From positions 7,117,124 through 7,181,123 of the forward strand of contig CM050999.1 in NCBI GenBank assembly GCA_027704905.1: a stretch of 64,000 bases of DNA, given 5' to 3'. Origin of the DNA: Muraenolepis orangiensis. Taxonomy: Eukaryota > Chordata > Actinopteri > Gadiformes > Muraenolepididae. The translations under genes were made by a program, and so were the position numbers. Below are positions 1 through 9,253 of the stretch, in pieces. The notes beneath the pieces are model-generated. The model saw only the letters and a program-made list of their open reading frames with translations. It was not told the DNA's origin and searched no databases. Every line of letters starts with the position of its first letter. The first letter of the stretch is position 1.

Positions 1-456
1 GGGAGCTGTTGCAGAAAAATATGTGTAAATTAAAAGCAGGATCCGTGAGCGCCAAAACAGCCAACATCGTCTCCAGCAACTCGGACGGTTTGCTGTCGCC
101 AAGTCCGGGGAGCCACAGCAGACGTTACGCCTTCTCCATCTCCAACAGCTCGAGTTTTCTTAAAAGGAGAGCGTTGAGGGCTGAATGTACTTGCCGTCCA
201 CCGGCGGAGCCTTTAGCAGCCCAATTGTCCGGGTCGCCACATCCAACGCCACAACCACATGGTAATATTTAGTATCGTCCTGAGTTATTACTCTCAGTTG
301 GAACTGGGCTTCAATGTGCTGAAACCATGGCCAGGGGCTGTGCTGCCAGAACTTGGGCAACTTATTTGCTGCGGCGTAGACTTTAGCCCAGAGCTACTGC
401 TGGCGCTGCATCACCGTTAGCTTTGAACATGATATTTATCAGCGTTCGGGTCACCA
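1..456 (-). mobile_element. Ty3/gypsy retrotransposon gag remnant with primer-binding site
   Basis: On the minus strand this reads as a gypsy-type Gag: a stretch with YYHVVVALDVATRT, then LLKAPPVDGKY, then, after a frameshift near 190, LELLEMEKA and GLGDSKPSELLETMLAVL. That order matches fish gypsy Gag proteins as I know them. An in-frame stop follows the EMEKA segment, so the copy is dead. At 439-456 the minus strand reads TGGTGACCCGAACGCTGA, which has the form of a tRNA primer-binding site and lies one base from the adjoining LTR (458-705). The element runs off the left edge of the window. Confidence 0.65.
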
Positions 457-457
457 A

Positions 458-705
458 TGTGGGAGTGAGTAGAAACGAGGAGACGGTAGAAAGGTGTAGC
501 AGTAGTAAAGCGTACAGCAGCAATAGTAACGACAGGATAATACAACGGCGAACGTATATGAAACCGGTACATCTCGCACCCCGCTAACTCAAACCGCTAC
601 CCAGAAAGCTCCTGGGTTGCACTCCGATCTCTCAGTCTTAAAGGAGCCTTTACCTCCTCTCCTTGTGTCCAGTGAAGGTCTATATGTCCCAAGTGGGTCA
701 CCACA
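458..705 (-). mobile_element. Gypsy LTR, internally deleted
   Basis: The segment is bounded by TG...CA (minus strand starts TGTGGTGACCC and ends CTCACTCCCACA) and sits next to the primer-binding site at 439-456, so it is the 5' LTR of the minus-strand gypsy copy. It is homologous to 10718-11475 but much shorter (248 against about 758 bp), which points to an internal deletion. Its outer end lies directly against odorant-receptor sequence at 706, so the insertion cut a receptor gene. Confidence 0.55.
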
Positions 706-892
706 ATACAGACTTTTTGGAACATTTCCGAAATATAGTAGATTCAATATGACCAGCATTACCAGGATATTGCGTCTAGTTTTATCGCTGTACTTTCTCA
801 CCATCCAACCACTCTTTGACCCTATCAGTTATGGACTGAGACTATCTAACATCTGGCAGATGTGTAGAAATGTGCTTGTATGCAAGAACTAA
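706..892 (+). pseudogene. Odorant receptor pseudogene, C-terminal remnant
   Basis: Two pieces of an OR remain. 706-738 matches the region encoding IYGLFGTF before TM5 of the receptor at 9254-10180. It joins directly to SRFNMTS...LRLVLSLYFLTIQPLF, followed by the TM7 segment (here DPISYGLR; NPIIYGLR in the intact receptors) and the normal tail ending VCKN and a TAA stop. About 200 bp covering TM5, TM6 and loop 3 are missing between the two pieces, and everything upstream was removed by the gypsy LTR ending at 705. It is closest in sequence to the receptor at 9254-10180. It is nonfunctional. Confidence 0.8.
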
Positions 893-917
893 AGCAAATG
901 GCATTACTTTTCAATTG

Positions 918-1095
918 GTTCTAAGGGTCAGTATTTAGTACTACTTGTAGTGATTCTAAGGGTTAGTATTAAGTACTATTGAAAGTGGTTCTAAGGGTCA
1001 GTGTTTAGTACTTTTCGAAGTGTTTCACTGGGTCACTATTTAGCACAATTTAAAGTTGTTCTACGGGTCACTATTTAGTACTATCTGTAGTTAGA
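918..1095. repeat. Degenerate tandem repeat, about 37 bp x 5
   Basis: The core TTCTAAGGGTCAGTATTTAG recurs about every 35-40 bp with substitutions (TTCTACGGGTCACTATTTAG, TTTCACTGGGTCACTATTTAG). A single unit of the same core is found in opposite orientation near 3805-3830, as part of the inverted repeat described for 1085-1332. Confidence 0.6.
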
Positions 1096-1332
1096 GTCTG
1101 ACTTGTGTGGAAACTATTGGTATTCCAGGAGAAAAGGGCGGTCATAACACAAAATGAACAATATCATTGAAATAAGTATATTTTATTTATTTCACTTACG
1201 CATGGTTAAAGGTGCTGTAGGTACGATTTAAGAGCTGTAATTTGAGTGTAAGATGTTGCCATAGAAAAAAGAAATGCCATAGCCATCCATCAGCTATTTG
1301 TGAGTGAAATGCACTGTGAGTATCTGTTTCTA
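1085..1332 (+). repeat. Left arm of an inverted repeat flanking an OR gene
   Basis: This sequence (landmarks GAAACTATTGGT, CATTGAAATAA, AAGAGCTGTA, CAGCTATTTGTGAGTGAAAT, TAGTTGACTG) returns in reverse complement at about 3370-3830 with roughly 85% similarity by eye. The right arm is split by a SINE. The two arms enclose the intact OR at 1773-2699. Confidence 0.7.
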
Positions 1333-1568
1333 GTTGACTGATTTTTGACTGCTCCAACAACTATTACAGATGCTGCTAATGAGGATGTGTAAAAGATGAA
1401 GCTTCTCTTGTTGATGACTTCAGAGGCCCTGCTCCCATGGTTACTGGTGTTGAGAGAAGCTTTAAAGGAGCGTAGACTGGGGGTCCTGATTAAAGCAGAC
1501 AGCACAACATGTCTACTACATATTTCTTCTGTCATTTGTAAACTGTGTTAAAGGTGTGATGGTCATGT

Positions 1569-1772
1569 TCTAGGCTCAGAGAGTGTGTGGCTGTCAGGTA
1601 TGTGGATCACACTAAATGTTCTGATGGAAAGTGTCTTCTGATGTCCAAGAGGAGAGATGGGTCTTGTTTTGAGATGATCCTCTAAAAGTCCACAAGACGA
1701 ATAATTGGCCAATAACTGGAACAGGCTCAACAATCTCCTGTGATGAACATCTTCTGAAAGTGAAATTGTATC
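1569..1772 (+). promoter_or_regulatory. Conserved OR upstream block (copy 1)
   Basis: About 200 bp directly before the ATG at 1773 are nearly identical to the sequence before the ORs at 10180 (reverse strand) and 14649. Landmarks are GAGAGTGTGTGGCTGTCAGG, TGTCTTCTGATGTCCAAGAG and TTGGCCAATAACTGGAACAG (an inverted CCAAT core). It may hold the 5' UTR and proximal promoter, but I see no firm TATA box. The duplication unit therefore included upstream DNA. Confidence 0.5.
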
Positions 1773-2699
1773 ATGGTCAATTCAAGCCAGGTTACATATT
1801 TCATACTGACTGCCTACCTGGACATGGGCTATTTAAAGTACTTATATTTTGTGATTGTTTTGTTGCTGTACATTCTGATTGTTGTTGCGAATGCTTTGCT
1901 CATTGTTACTATTTGTATGAAGAGGAGCTTACATGAGCCTATGTATATGTTTCTATGCAGCCTGTTGGTTAGTGAACTGTATGGAAGTGCTGGTCTGTTT
2001 CCATTCCTCCTGCTGCAGATAACCTCTGATACTCACACTGTGTCTTCATCCTTGTGTTTCCTACAGATCTACTGCTTGTACACGTATGCATCTGTGGAAT
2101 ATTCGAACCTGGCTGTAATGTCCTATGATAGGTACCTTGCTATCTGTTGTCCTCTGCACTATACAGCTCGGATGACCTCTATCAGGGTGGCTCTGTTGAT
2201 CTCTTTCATATGGCTGTACTCTTTTATCAAGTTCCTCGTCGTTCTTTGTCTGAGTCTCCGTTTAACACTATGTGGGAACGTCATTGACCGACTCTTTTGC
2301 TACAACTATGATGTTGTCAAACTGGCGTGTTCTGATACCACAGTAAATAATATATATGGGATTTATGGCACAATCGTGACTGTATTAGTTCCTCTCATCC
2401 CCATCCTGTTCTCCTACACCAAGATCCTTCAGGTTTGTCTGGTTGGGTCCAAAGAGACCAGACAGAAAGCCTTCAGTACCTGCACCCCTCACCTGGCCTC
2501 CCTCATCAACTTCTCTTTTGGTTGTTGTTTTGAGATATTTCAGAGTCGATTTAATATGAGCAGCCTTCCTAGGCTATTGCGTATAGTTTTAGCTCTGTAC
2601 TTTCTCATGATCCAACCAATCTTTAACCCTATCATTTATGGACTGAGGCTATCCAAAATCCGGCAGGTCTGTAGAAATCACTTTTTCTATACAAAGTAA
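1773..2699 (+). CDS. Odorant receptor, intact single-exon GPCR (308 aa)
   Basis: This encodes a seven-helix olfactory-type G-protein-coupled receptor, which would detect odorants in the cilia of olfactory neurons and signal through a Golf-type G protein. An N-terminal glycosylation site (NSS, residues 3-5) precedes TM1, which contains VVANALLIVTI. PMYMFLCSLL begins TM2 (57-66). C95 can pair with extracellular loop 2. MSYDRYLAICCPLHY (116-130) is the OR-diagnostic end of TM3. KAFSTCTPHL marks TM6, and NPIIYGLR marks TM7. Length and the lack of introns are normal for the family. The ATG at 1773 is supported by the conserved upstream block and by identical starts in two paralogues. It is about 90% identical by eye to the product at 9254-10180. 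I do not assign a subfamily number. Confidence 0.93.
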   Translation: MVNSSQVTYFILTAYLDMGYLKYLYFVIVLLLYILIVVANALLIVTICMKRSLHEPMYMFLCSLLVSELYGSAGLFPFLLLQITSDTHTVSSSLCFLQIYCLYTYASVEYSNLAVMSYDRYLAICCPLHYTARMTSIRVALLISFIWLYSFIKFLVVLCLSLRLTLCGNVIDRLFCYNYDVVKLACSDTTVNNIYGIYGTIVTVLVPLIPILFSYTKILQVCLVGSKETRQKAFSTCTPHLASLINFSFGCCFEIFQSRFNMSSLPRLLRIVLALYFLMIQPIFNPIIYGLRLSKIRQVCRNHFFYTK

Positions 2700-2787
2700 T
2701 AGTTGTTACTTAATATCTTCGTATAAATTACATGTATGATACTAAGTGTGAATTATACATATTTAGGTCATTACCTCCGCCATTGAA

Positions 2788-3066
2788 GATGGTAAATGGA
2801 CTGCCTTTCATATTGCGCTTTTATCCAAAATCGCTTTACAAGTCATGCCTCACATTCACCCATTCATACACACATTCACCCACCGACGGCGGAGTCAGCC
2901 ATCAAGGAGACAGCCATCAAGGAGACAGCCAGCAGTCAGGGGAAATTAGGGTTGGGGTGTCTTGCTCAAGGACACCTCGACAGGTTTTGCTAGGAGGAGC
3001 CGGGGGATGGAACCAGCGTGTGAGGCGACCGCTCTACGTCCTGAGCCGTACTGCCGCCCAGATGGG
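2788..3066 (-). mobile_element. tRNA-derived SINE (copy 1)
   Basis: Read on the minus strand it begins GGCGGCAGTACGGCTCAGG (A-box region), continues through TGTGAGGC and a damaged B box, and ends with a body and tail in TTTTGGATAAAAGCGCAATA. The middle contains a short tandem duplication (CAAGGAGACAGCCAT). The same element recurs at 3524-3757, 15578-15797 and 40820-40942. Confidence 0.75.
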
Positions 3067-3369
3067 AGGAGGTTCTGTTTTTGCCCGTCTGTTTGTTTGT
3101 CTGTTAGAAAGATAACACAAACAGATGTACAGAATTGGACAAACCTTGCTGGTTAGAATACTTATCAAAGGGGAGTTTTTGGTGTGTTAGAGGTATGCCT
3201 CTGCTAAGGGCTCTATGTTTTTTGTTTTATTTTATTAATTGTATTTGTTGCACATAACCTAATGTGTGTGATGAGACCCGGGTTCCGTACGTAAGGTTGA
3301 AGTGGTAAAGAGAAAGCAGACGAGAGCAGCGTCTGCTTTCGAAAATATATGATCTTACATGGACGCATG

Positions 3370-3830
3370 TACAGTCAACTAGGAACAGATACCCCCAGTG
3401 CATTTCACTCACAAATAGCTGATGGATAGCTCTTACGCTCAAAATACAGCTCTTTAATTACGTTCAGCACCCTTAAACATGTGTAAATAAAATAAATAAA
3501 ATATATTTATTTCAATGATGGTAATGGACTGCTTTCATATAGCGCTTTTATCCAAAGCGCTTTACAAGTCATGCCTCACATTCAGCCATTCATACACACA
3601 TTCATCCACCGACGGTGGAGTCAGCCATCAAGGAGTCAGCCATCAAGGAGACAGCCAGCACGTCAGGAGCAGTTAGGGTTAGGGGGTCTTGCTCAAGGAC
3701 ACCTCGACAGCTTTTGCTAGGAGGAGCCGGGGATCGAACCAGCAACCTTCCGGTTGTTCATTTTGTGTAATGACCATCCTATTCTCCTGGTTAACCAATA
3801 GTTTCAAAAGTAGTACTAAATACTGACCCT
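3370..3830 (-). repeat. Right arm of the OR-flanking inverted repeat, split by a SINE
   Basis: This is the reverse-complement partner of 1085-1332 plus one unit of the 918-1095 repeat. Homology runs 3370-3527, is broken by the SINE at 3524-3757, and resumes at about 3758-3830 (GTTCATTTTGTGTAATGACC opposite GGTCATAACACAAAATGAAC). The left arm has no SINE and so represents the empty site. Confidence 0.7.
3524..3757 (-). mobile_element. tRNA-derived SINE (copy 2, 5' truncated)
   Basis: Same family as 15578-15797. On the minus strand it starts at AACCGGAAGGTTGCTGGTTC, so the A box and first part of the tRNA head are missing, while the B box GGTTCGATCCC is intact. It ends in the AAAGCGC...AGTCCATTACC tail. 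It is inserted in the right inverted-repeat arm; the empty site is at about 1156-1170. Confidence 0.75.
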
Positions 3831-3839
3831 TAAAACCAC

Positions 3840-4470
3840 AAACCATGATCCAAAACCATAAACCACAATATCTTCTGGTTTTACATTATGTATGTTTTAA
3901 AGAACTTCAATATCATATACCATTAAAATCTCATGACCACCAAACTAAAAAATATATATGACAAATATCAACAGCCATTAAATGCATTATAAGCAAATGG
4001 TTCAAATCAAACCCTCCCATATGTGGAATGAGAAAGTGTGGGAAATATACCAAATGTGAAGAAAAAATGTGTATAGAAATATATATTTGTATTAAAAGAG
4101 GCAGCCCTGTCATGGCTTTATTAATTTAGTAATTCTTCCCATACACATAACCATACACACACACACACACACACACACACTCATCTTTTCTTACAATATT
4201 TTTTTGTATGAAGACTATTGTTGCATTAAACACATTATTGCATATTTTATGTACAGAATCTACATTTATTTTTGATGGAATCATTGTTTATTTTGCTTTA
4301 TATTCTGTCAGACTGTTTGTAAATGACATGGGTACAGCTGGGAATAAGAACACAGTGTTAAATATAACTCTGAATGTCATTGTAAAAGTTGTTGGAACTG
4401 AAATATAACTAAATTAAAAAAAAAAAATCTAAAATTCTAAAGGGTGGAAAACCTGATCCAGGTGTATAAA
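3840..4470. other. AT-rich intergenic stretch, no gene seen
   Basis: It includes an (AC)n microsatellite at 4150-4180. The short open frames have no recognisable protein similarity. Confidence 0.5.
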
Positions 4471-4473
4471 TGG

Positions 4474-4620
4474 GATTAGATTAGATTAGATTAGATTAGA
4501 TTAGATTCGATTCGATTTGATTCACATTTATTGTCATTGCACAAGACAAGTACAGTACGGCGAAAATAATTTAGCATCTAACCAGAGTGCAAATGTTGCA
4601 GTAAAGTGCATGGTCATATA
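4474..4620 (-). mobile_element. LINE 3' end with (TCTAAT)n tail, minus strand
   Basis: A (GATTA)n-like run at 4474-4515 (reverse complement of a TCTAAT-type tail) is followed by CACATTTATTGTCATTGCACAAG, TACAGTACGGCG and GCAAATGTTGCAGTAAAGTGCATGG. The same sequence in opposite orientation ends near 43830 (GCACTTTACTGCAAC...ACAATAAATTTGAATATAATC). It is a severely 5'-truncated LINE copy. Confidence 0.55.
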
Positions 4621-4749
4621 TCATTAACAGTTTACAACAGGGGTCCTAGATAGCGGGCCAGAACATAATCAAAAGCTAATTGAAGTAATTGATTGTTAAA
4701 ACATGTGACACGTTCTAATGCTTTTACTTTTCTTCAAAACATTTTAACA

Positions 4750-5208
4750 ATGTGATTAGTGTTCTAGTTAGGTAGCAGTGGGGATTACTAGTGTTCTAGT
4801 TTACTAGGTAGCAGTGGGGATTACTACTAGTAATCTAGTAATCCCCACTCTAGTTAACTAGGTAGCAGTTGGGGTTACTAGTAACTGCTACCTAGTTAAC
4901 TAGAACACTAGTATTGCTAGTGTTCTAGTTAACTAGGTAGCAGTGGGGGTTACTAGTGTTCTAGTTAACTAGGTAGCAGTGGGGATTACTAGTGTTCTAG
5001 TTAACTAGGTAGCAGTGGGGATTACTAGTGTTCTAGTTAACTAGGTAGCAGTGGGGATTACAAGTGTTCTAGTTAACTAGGTAGCAGTGGGGATTACTAG
5101 TGTTCTAGTTAACTAGGTAGCAGTGGGGATTACTAGTGTTCTAGTTAACTAGGTAGCAGTGGGGATTACTAGTGTTCTAGTTAACTAGGTAGCAGTGGGG
5201 ATTACTCA
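4750..5208. repeat. 36-bp minisatellite with inverted units
   Basis: The unit contains GTGTTCTAGTTAACTAGGTA followed by GCAGTGGGGATTACTA, period 36 bp, about 12 copies. Around 4830-4915 some units are reversed (TAGTAATCCCCACTC, then TAACTGCTACCTAGTTAACT), producing hairpin-capable palindromes inside the array. Confidence 0.85.
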
Positions 5209-5309
5209 CCCAATCCATTGCACTGACTAGCAAGTTTGTGTTGTGATTCTCAACAACGTTGAAACGTATTTCCGTGTTTCAAAAGAATAGTCAGAAGACC
5301 AAAGCATTA

Positions 5310-5640
5310 GAACTAGGGCTGTCAAAGTTAACGCAAGTGATTAATCTCGAGACTTTAATGCACACTATTTTTGAGTTTTTAACTCAAATTAATCATAGAA
5401 TCCGGTTTAGACTGAGGAGATGCAAGTGGAGTGCTCCAGACCGGCCCACCACTATTGATCAAACTGCGTGATGAGCGGACATTATAGCCAATATGTGCGA
5501 CTGTCGGTCCGATATTGTAATTTTTAAATTTTTTTATTCTCAAAATAATCTTCCGGGCCAAATATTATTGCTGGCGGGCCACCAATGGCCCGCGGGCCGC
5601 CTGTTGCCGACCCATGGTTTACAGTTTCTAAAAGACAGTC
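5310..5640. mobile_element. Unclassified interspersed repeat, hAT-like ends
   Basis: 5310-5400 begins GGGCTGTCAAAGTTAACGCA, a common opening of small fish repeats. 5485-5620 (GTGCGACTGTCGGTCCGATA, then AATATTATTGCTGGCGGGCC) recurs in reverse at 40735-40815. No transposase is visible. The class assignment is a guess from the terminal sequence style. Confidence 0.35.
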
Positions 5641-6330
5641 TACTAGGTATAAAAACAGTATAACATTACTTATAGAGTGTGTGTGGGATATGAGTATAAT
5701 AATATATACATACATATATATACACAGGTAAGTAAGTAATGTATATAATCATTTTTTTAATATAATATTCTTTCAATTTTTTATTGCAGGATAATACTCA
5801 ACCTTAATTCAGTGACATAGGAAGAAAAAGGTACAGTCAGAATAATATTTAAAAAAAAAGGTCAACAGAAAGGAATCAAATACAGTCCTATTTGATGTAT
5901 ATTGTAAGCTAGGCATTACAGCTTGACCTAACCCCTACTTATCGCTACCTAAATCCACCATCAAGGAAGGTGTCTTGACTCATTAAGGGCTCTGCCATAC
6001 AATTCCCTCTCTCAGGCAGGTGCCCACATAGACATCAGAGGGGCTTGAGCCCCTGCCCTTTGTCTTCCTCCAGAGAAAGTGCCCTTTTTATGGGATGGTT
6101 TTTTATTGAATTTTTTTATTATTTTTTAAAATAAATTAATATATCTACTCCTGTTTGCGCACAGTTTCCCTTTCCAAAAAATATATTGATTGAATAAAAG
6201 ATAAAAATATCAGGTCGGGAGATCAGACGGTCAAGTTCTGATGCTCTCTCTACCCTCCCTCCCTCCCTCCCTCTACCTACCCTCCCTCCCTCCCTCCCTC
6301 TACCCTCCCTCCCCGTCACAGCGGTGCGGA
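5640..6330. other. AT-rich tract with simple repeats, no gene seen
   Basis: It contains (TA)-rich DNA around 5700-5770 and a (CCCT)n pyrimidine tract at 6250-6312. No coding signal was recognised. Confidence 0.5.
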
Positions 6331-6334
6331 CAGT

Positions 6335-7890
6335 CATCGACAGTCCCTTCAGACAGGTAGCAGCACCTCCCACCTTACAGTCCCTTCAGACAGGTAGCAG
6401 CACCTCCCACCTTACAGTCCCTTCAGACAGGTAGCAGCACCTCCACCTTACAGTCCCTTCAAGTCAAGTCAAGTCAAGTCAAGTTTATTGTCACTTCACA
6501 GTTTACAGTTTAGTATAAAGCAGTGATGTGAAATTCTTGTGTGCAATACCCGACGACAGACAGCAGTTATAAAATAAGATAAAATAAAAATAGATAAAAA
6601 TAGATAAAAATAGAATAAAAAATAGAATAAAAAATAGAATAAGGAATATAAAATAAAAATAAAAAATGCAATTTATAAAATGCAAAAATCAGCACAGAAA
6701 AGAGCAATATATATATATAAATCAATGTAATAAAATATACATTGTTATATGTTATACGCCCTTGTTCAGCAGCCTGATGGCCTGACTGTGGAAGCTATCT
6801 CTAAGCCTATTTGTACGACACTTGATACTGCGGTATCGCCTGCCTGACGGTAATAGTGAGTAAAGTTCGTGGCTGGGGTGGGCAATGTCTTTTATAATTC
6901 TTTTGGCCTTGGCCACGCACCGCTGGTTGTAAATGTCCAGGAGGGAGGGGAGCTCACCTCCAACGATATACTGGGCCGTCCGCACCACCCTTTGAAGCGC
7001 TCTGCGCTCGAGTGCCGTGCAGTTCCCGTACCAGGCGGTGATACACCCTGTCAGAACACTCTCGATGGTGCCGTTGTAGAATGTTCTCAGGATGCGGGGG
7101 CCCATGCTGAATTTCTTCAGACGCCTGAGAAAATACAGGCGTTGTTGGGCCCTTTTCACCACGTGTGTGGTGTGCGTGGACCATGTGAGGTCCTCGGAGA
7201 TGTGCACGCCGAGGAACTTGAAGCTGCTGACCCTCTCTACTGCAACGCCGTCGATGGAGATAGGGCTGTGCTCTCCCCTCTGCCTCCTGAAGTCCACGAT
7301 CAGCTCCTTGGTCTTCTTGACGTTGACAGGTACGTCAAGACAGGTAGCAGCACCTCCCACCTTACAGTCCCTTCAGACAGGTAGCAGCACCTCCCACCTT
7401 ACAGTCCCTTCAGACAGGGAGCAGCACCTCCCACCTTACAGTCCCTTCAGACAGGTAGCAGCACCTCCCACCTTACAGTCCCTTCCCTTCAGACAGGTAG
7501 CAGCACCTCCCACCTTACAGTCCCTTCAGACAGGTAGCAGCACCTCCACCTTACAGTCCCTTCAGACAGGTAGCAGCACCTCCCACCCTACAGTCCCTTC
7601 AGACAGGTAGCAGCACCTCCACCTTACAGTTCCTTCAGACAGGTAGCAGCACCTCCACCTTACAGTCCCTTCAGACAGGTAGCAGCACCTCCACCCTATG
7701 GTCCTTTCAGACAGGTAGCAGCACCTCCACCTTACAGTCCCTTCAGACAGGTAGCAGCACCTCCCACCTTACAGTCCCTTCAGACAGGTAGCAGCACCTC
7801 CCACCTTACAGTCCCTTCAGACAGGTATCAGCACCTCCCACCTTACAGTCCCTTCAGACAGGTAGCAGCACCTCCCACCTTACAGTCCCA
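6335..7890. repeat. 37-bp minisatellite interrupted by an L2 insertion
   Basis: The unit is GACAGGTAGCAGCACCTCCC plus ACCTTACAGTCCCTTCA, 37 bp with a common 36-bp variant lacking one C. About 3 copies lie at 6335-6460 and about 15 at 7340-7890. The two blocks are parts of one array: the left block stops at CCCTTC and the right resumes at AGACAGG, which is continuous in phase. Confidence 0.88.
6459..7336 (-). mobile_element. L2-like LINE, 5' truncated, C-terminal ORF2 (pseudogene)
   Basis: The minus strand gives the end of a reverse-transcriptase ORF: VKKTKELIVDFRR (start of the thumb), KFLGVHISEDLTW, QQRLYFLRRLKKF, TAWYGNCTALERRAL and the terminal RDSFHSQAIRLLNKGV before a stop at about 6755. 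An AT-rich 3' UTR and a (CTTGA)n tail follow (reverse strand of 6459-6483). The catalytic RT core is absent because of 5' truncation, as usual for target-primed LINE insertions. It lies inside the 37-bp minisatellite and is about 95% identical by eye to 17310-18068. Confidence 0.85.
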
Positions 7891-8691
7891 TGTTATGCCG
7901 GCTTTTCTTGTCTTGTTTGAAGGTGAGTGGTGATGAACAAATGACTAAGCTGCCAGTGCCTCGAGTTTACAGCTAATTAGCCAAAAGACAAAAACAAATA
8001 TAGTTAACTTGCTAATGGATAAGTTAGCTCAAAGTTTAGCTAAGGCAATTTATCATGGGCATACAGGCTAATGTACTGTACTTAAGGGGAGACACTACAG
8101 GTGAATACAGTAAAATGTGTATCTTATAACGTCATCACAATCGCCACATTGATATGCAAATTAGGCGTTAACTAGGCCTAATTAAAATGCGCTAATTGGC
8201 ATGCATTTACCAAGTGAAGGTGAAAAGACAAAACATATCACCTCACAACTTCCCCACATAGTTACTTACTTCAAGTCAGTATTTTCCCCTGAAATGTTAT
8301 GTTTAAATATGCAGATTAGCTTTAAATCTATAGATGAATTCAGACAGGGCAGTAAAACGAACACCATTTAGATTTTTGGAAGTTTTCTTTCCATTAGAGT
8401 AAAAGAAAACATGGAAGCAAAATAGACCAAAATAACAACATAACATCTGAAGTACATGAAAAAAACGATCTTTTTGCCTGTAATGTCCTGCCTTAAACAG
8501 TAACTTCATCATTTTGATTGTTGGCTGCTCATTTAATAACTATTAATTTTACTAGTTTGTTGTATGCTGATAGATCTTAATCATTACATGATACAGCGAC
8601 CCACCCTCATATGTGAAAGGAGGGAATTATAGTTACACTGAAACTAAGTGCTTGTCAACAGCAGTTATTTTATGTTATGTGTGCGGTAAGT

Positions 8692-8742
<51 letters not shown>

Positions 8743-9240
8743 TATTGGATCATTAATGTATTCAGGCAATTCAGTATTCTATTGCTTGGCTTAACTTTTT
8801 GTTTTAAATTTTTTTTATAAATGATTATGGGAAGTGCCCTTTTTCTCACTTGAGCTCCTGCCCCCGAAAATGTGTGTGCAGGTCCCTGCCCTTGACCTGG
8901 GTCCAGCCTGTTTACAAAGGAAATGGTACCTTATGGAACAATAAGACAGGACAACGTTCAAAAGTAATCCCATTTACAAGATACTTATATTTTTTTATTG
9001 GCCATTTGTAACAAGAACATACTCCCCATTCCCTCCCGCAGTATAAATCTCAAAAACAACACCATAAAAATATAAATAATATATACAATAAAATAAACAA
9101 AAAAGGAGCAGCAAAGTGACTTAAATTATATTGACATGTTTTTTTACAAAAATCTTTCAAAAGCATTTAAAGTGCCAGTAGAATACAGTGATGAATACAG
9201 TCATGAATACAGTGCAGTACAAGCCCAGCAAAGTAAATTG
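7890..9240. other. Intergenic AT-rich DNA with a LINE tail fragment
   Basis: It holds an (ATA)n microsatellite at 8695-8742. 8985-9050 reads TTGGCCATTTGTAACAAGAACA...ACTCCCCATTCCCTCCCGCAG, which is the reverse of the LINE 3' end at 49185-49250. No gene was recognised. Confidence 0.5.
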
Positions 9241-9253
9241 ACTTACATTTGAT

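Noticed and set aside
7092..7610. Open frame through the 37-bp minisatellite
   Set aside because: It combines antisense L2 with tandem repeat, has no conserved start and no family.
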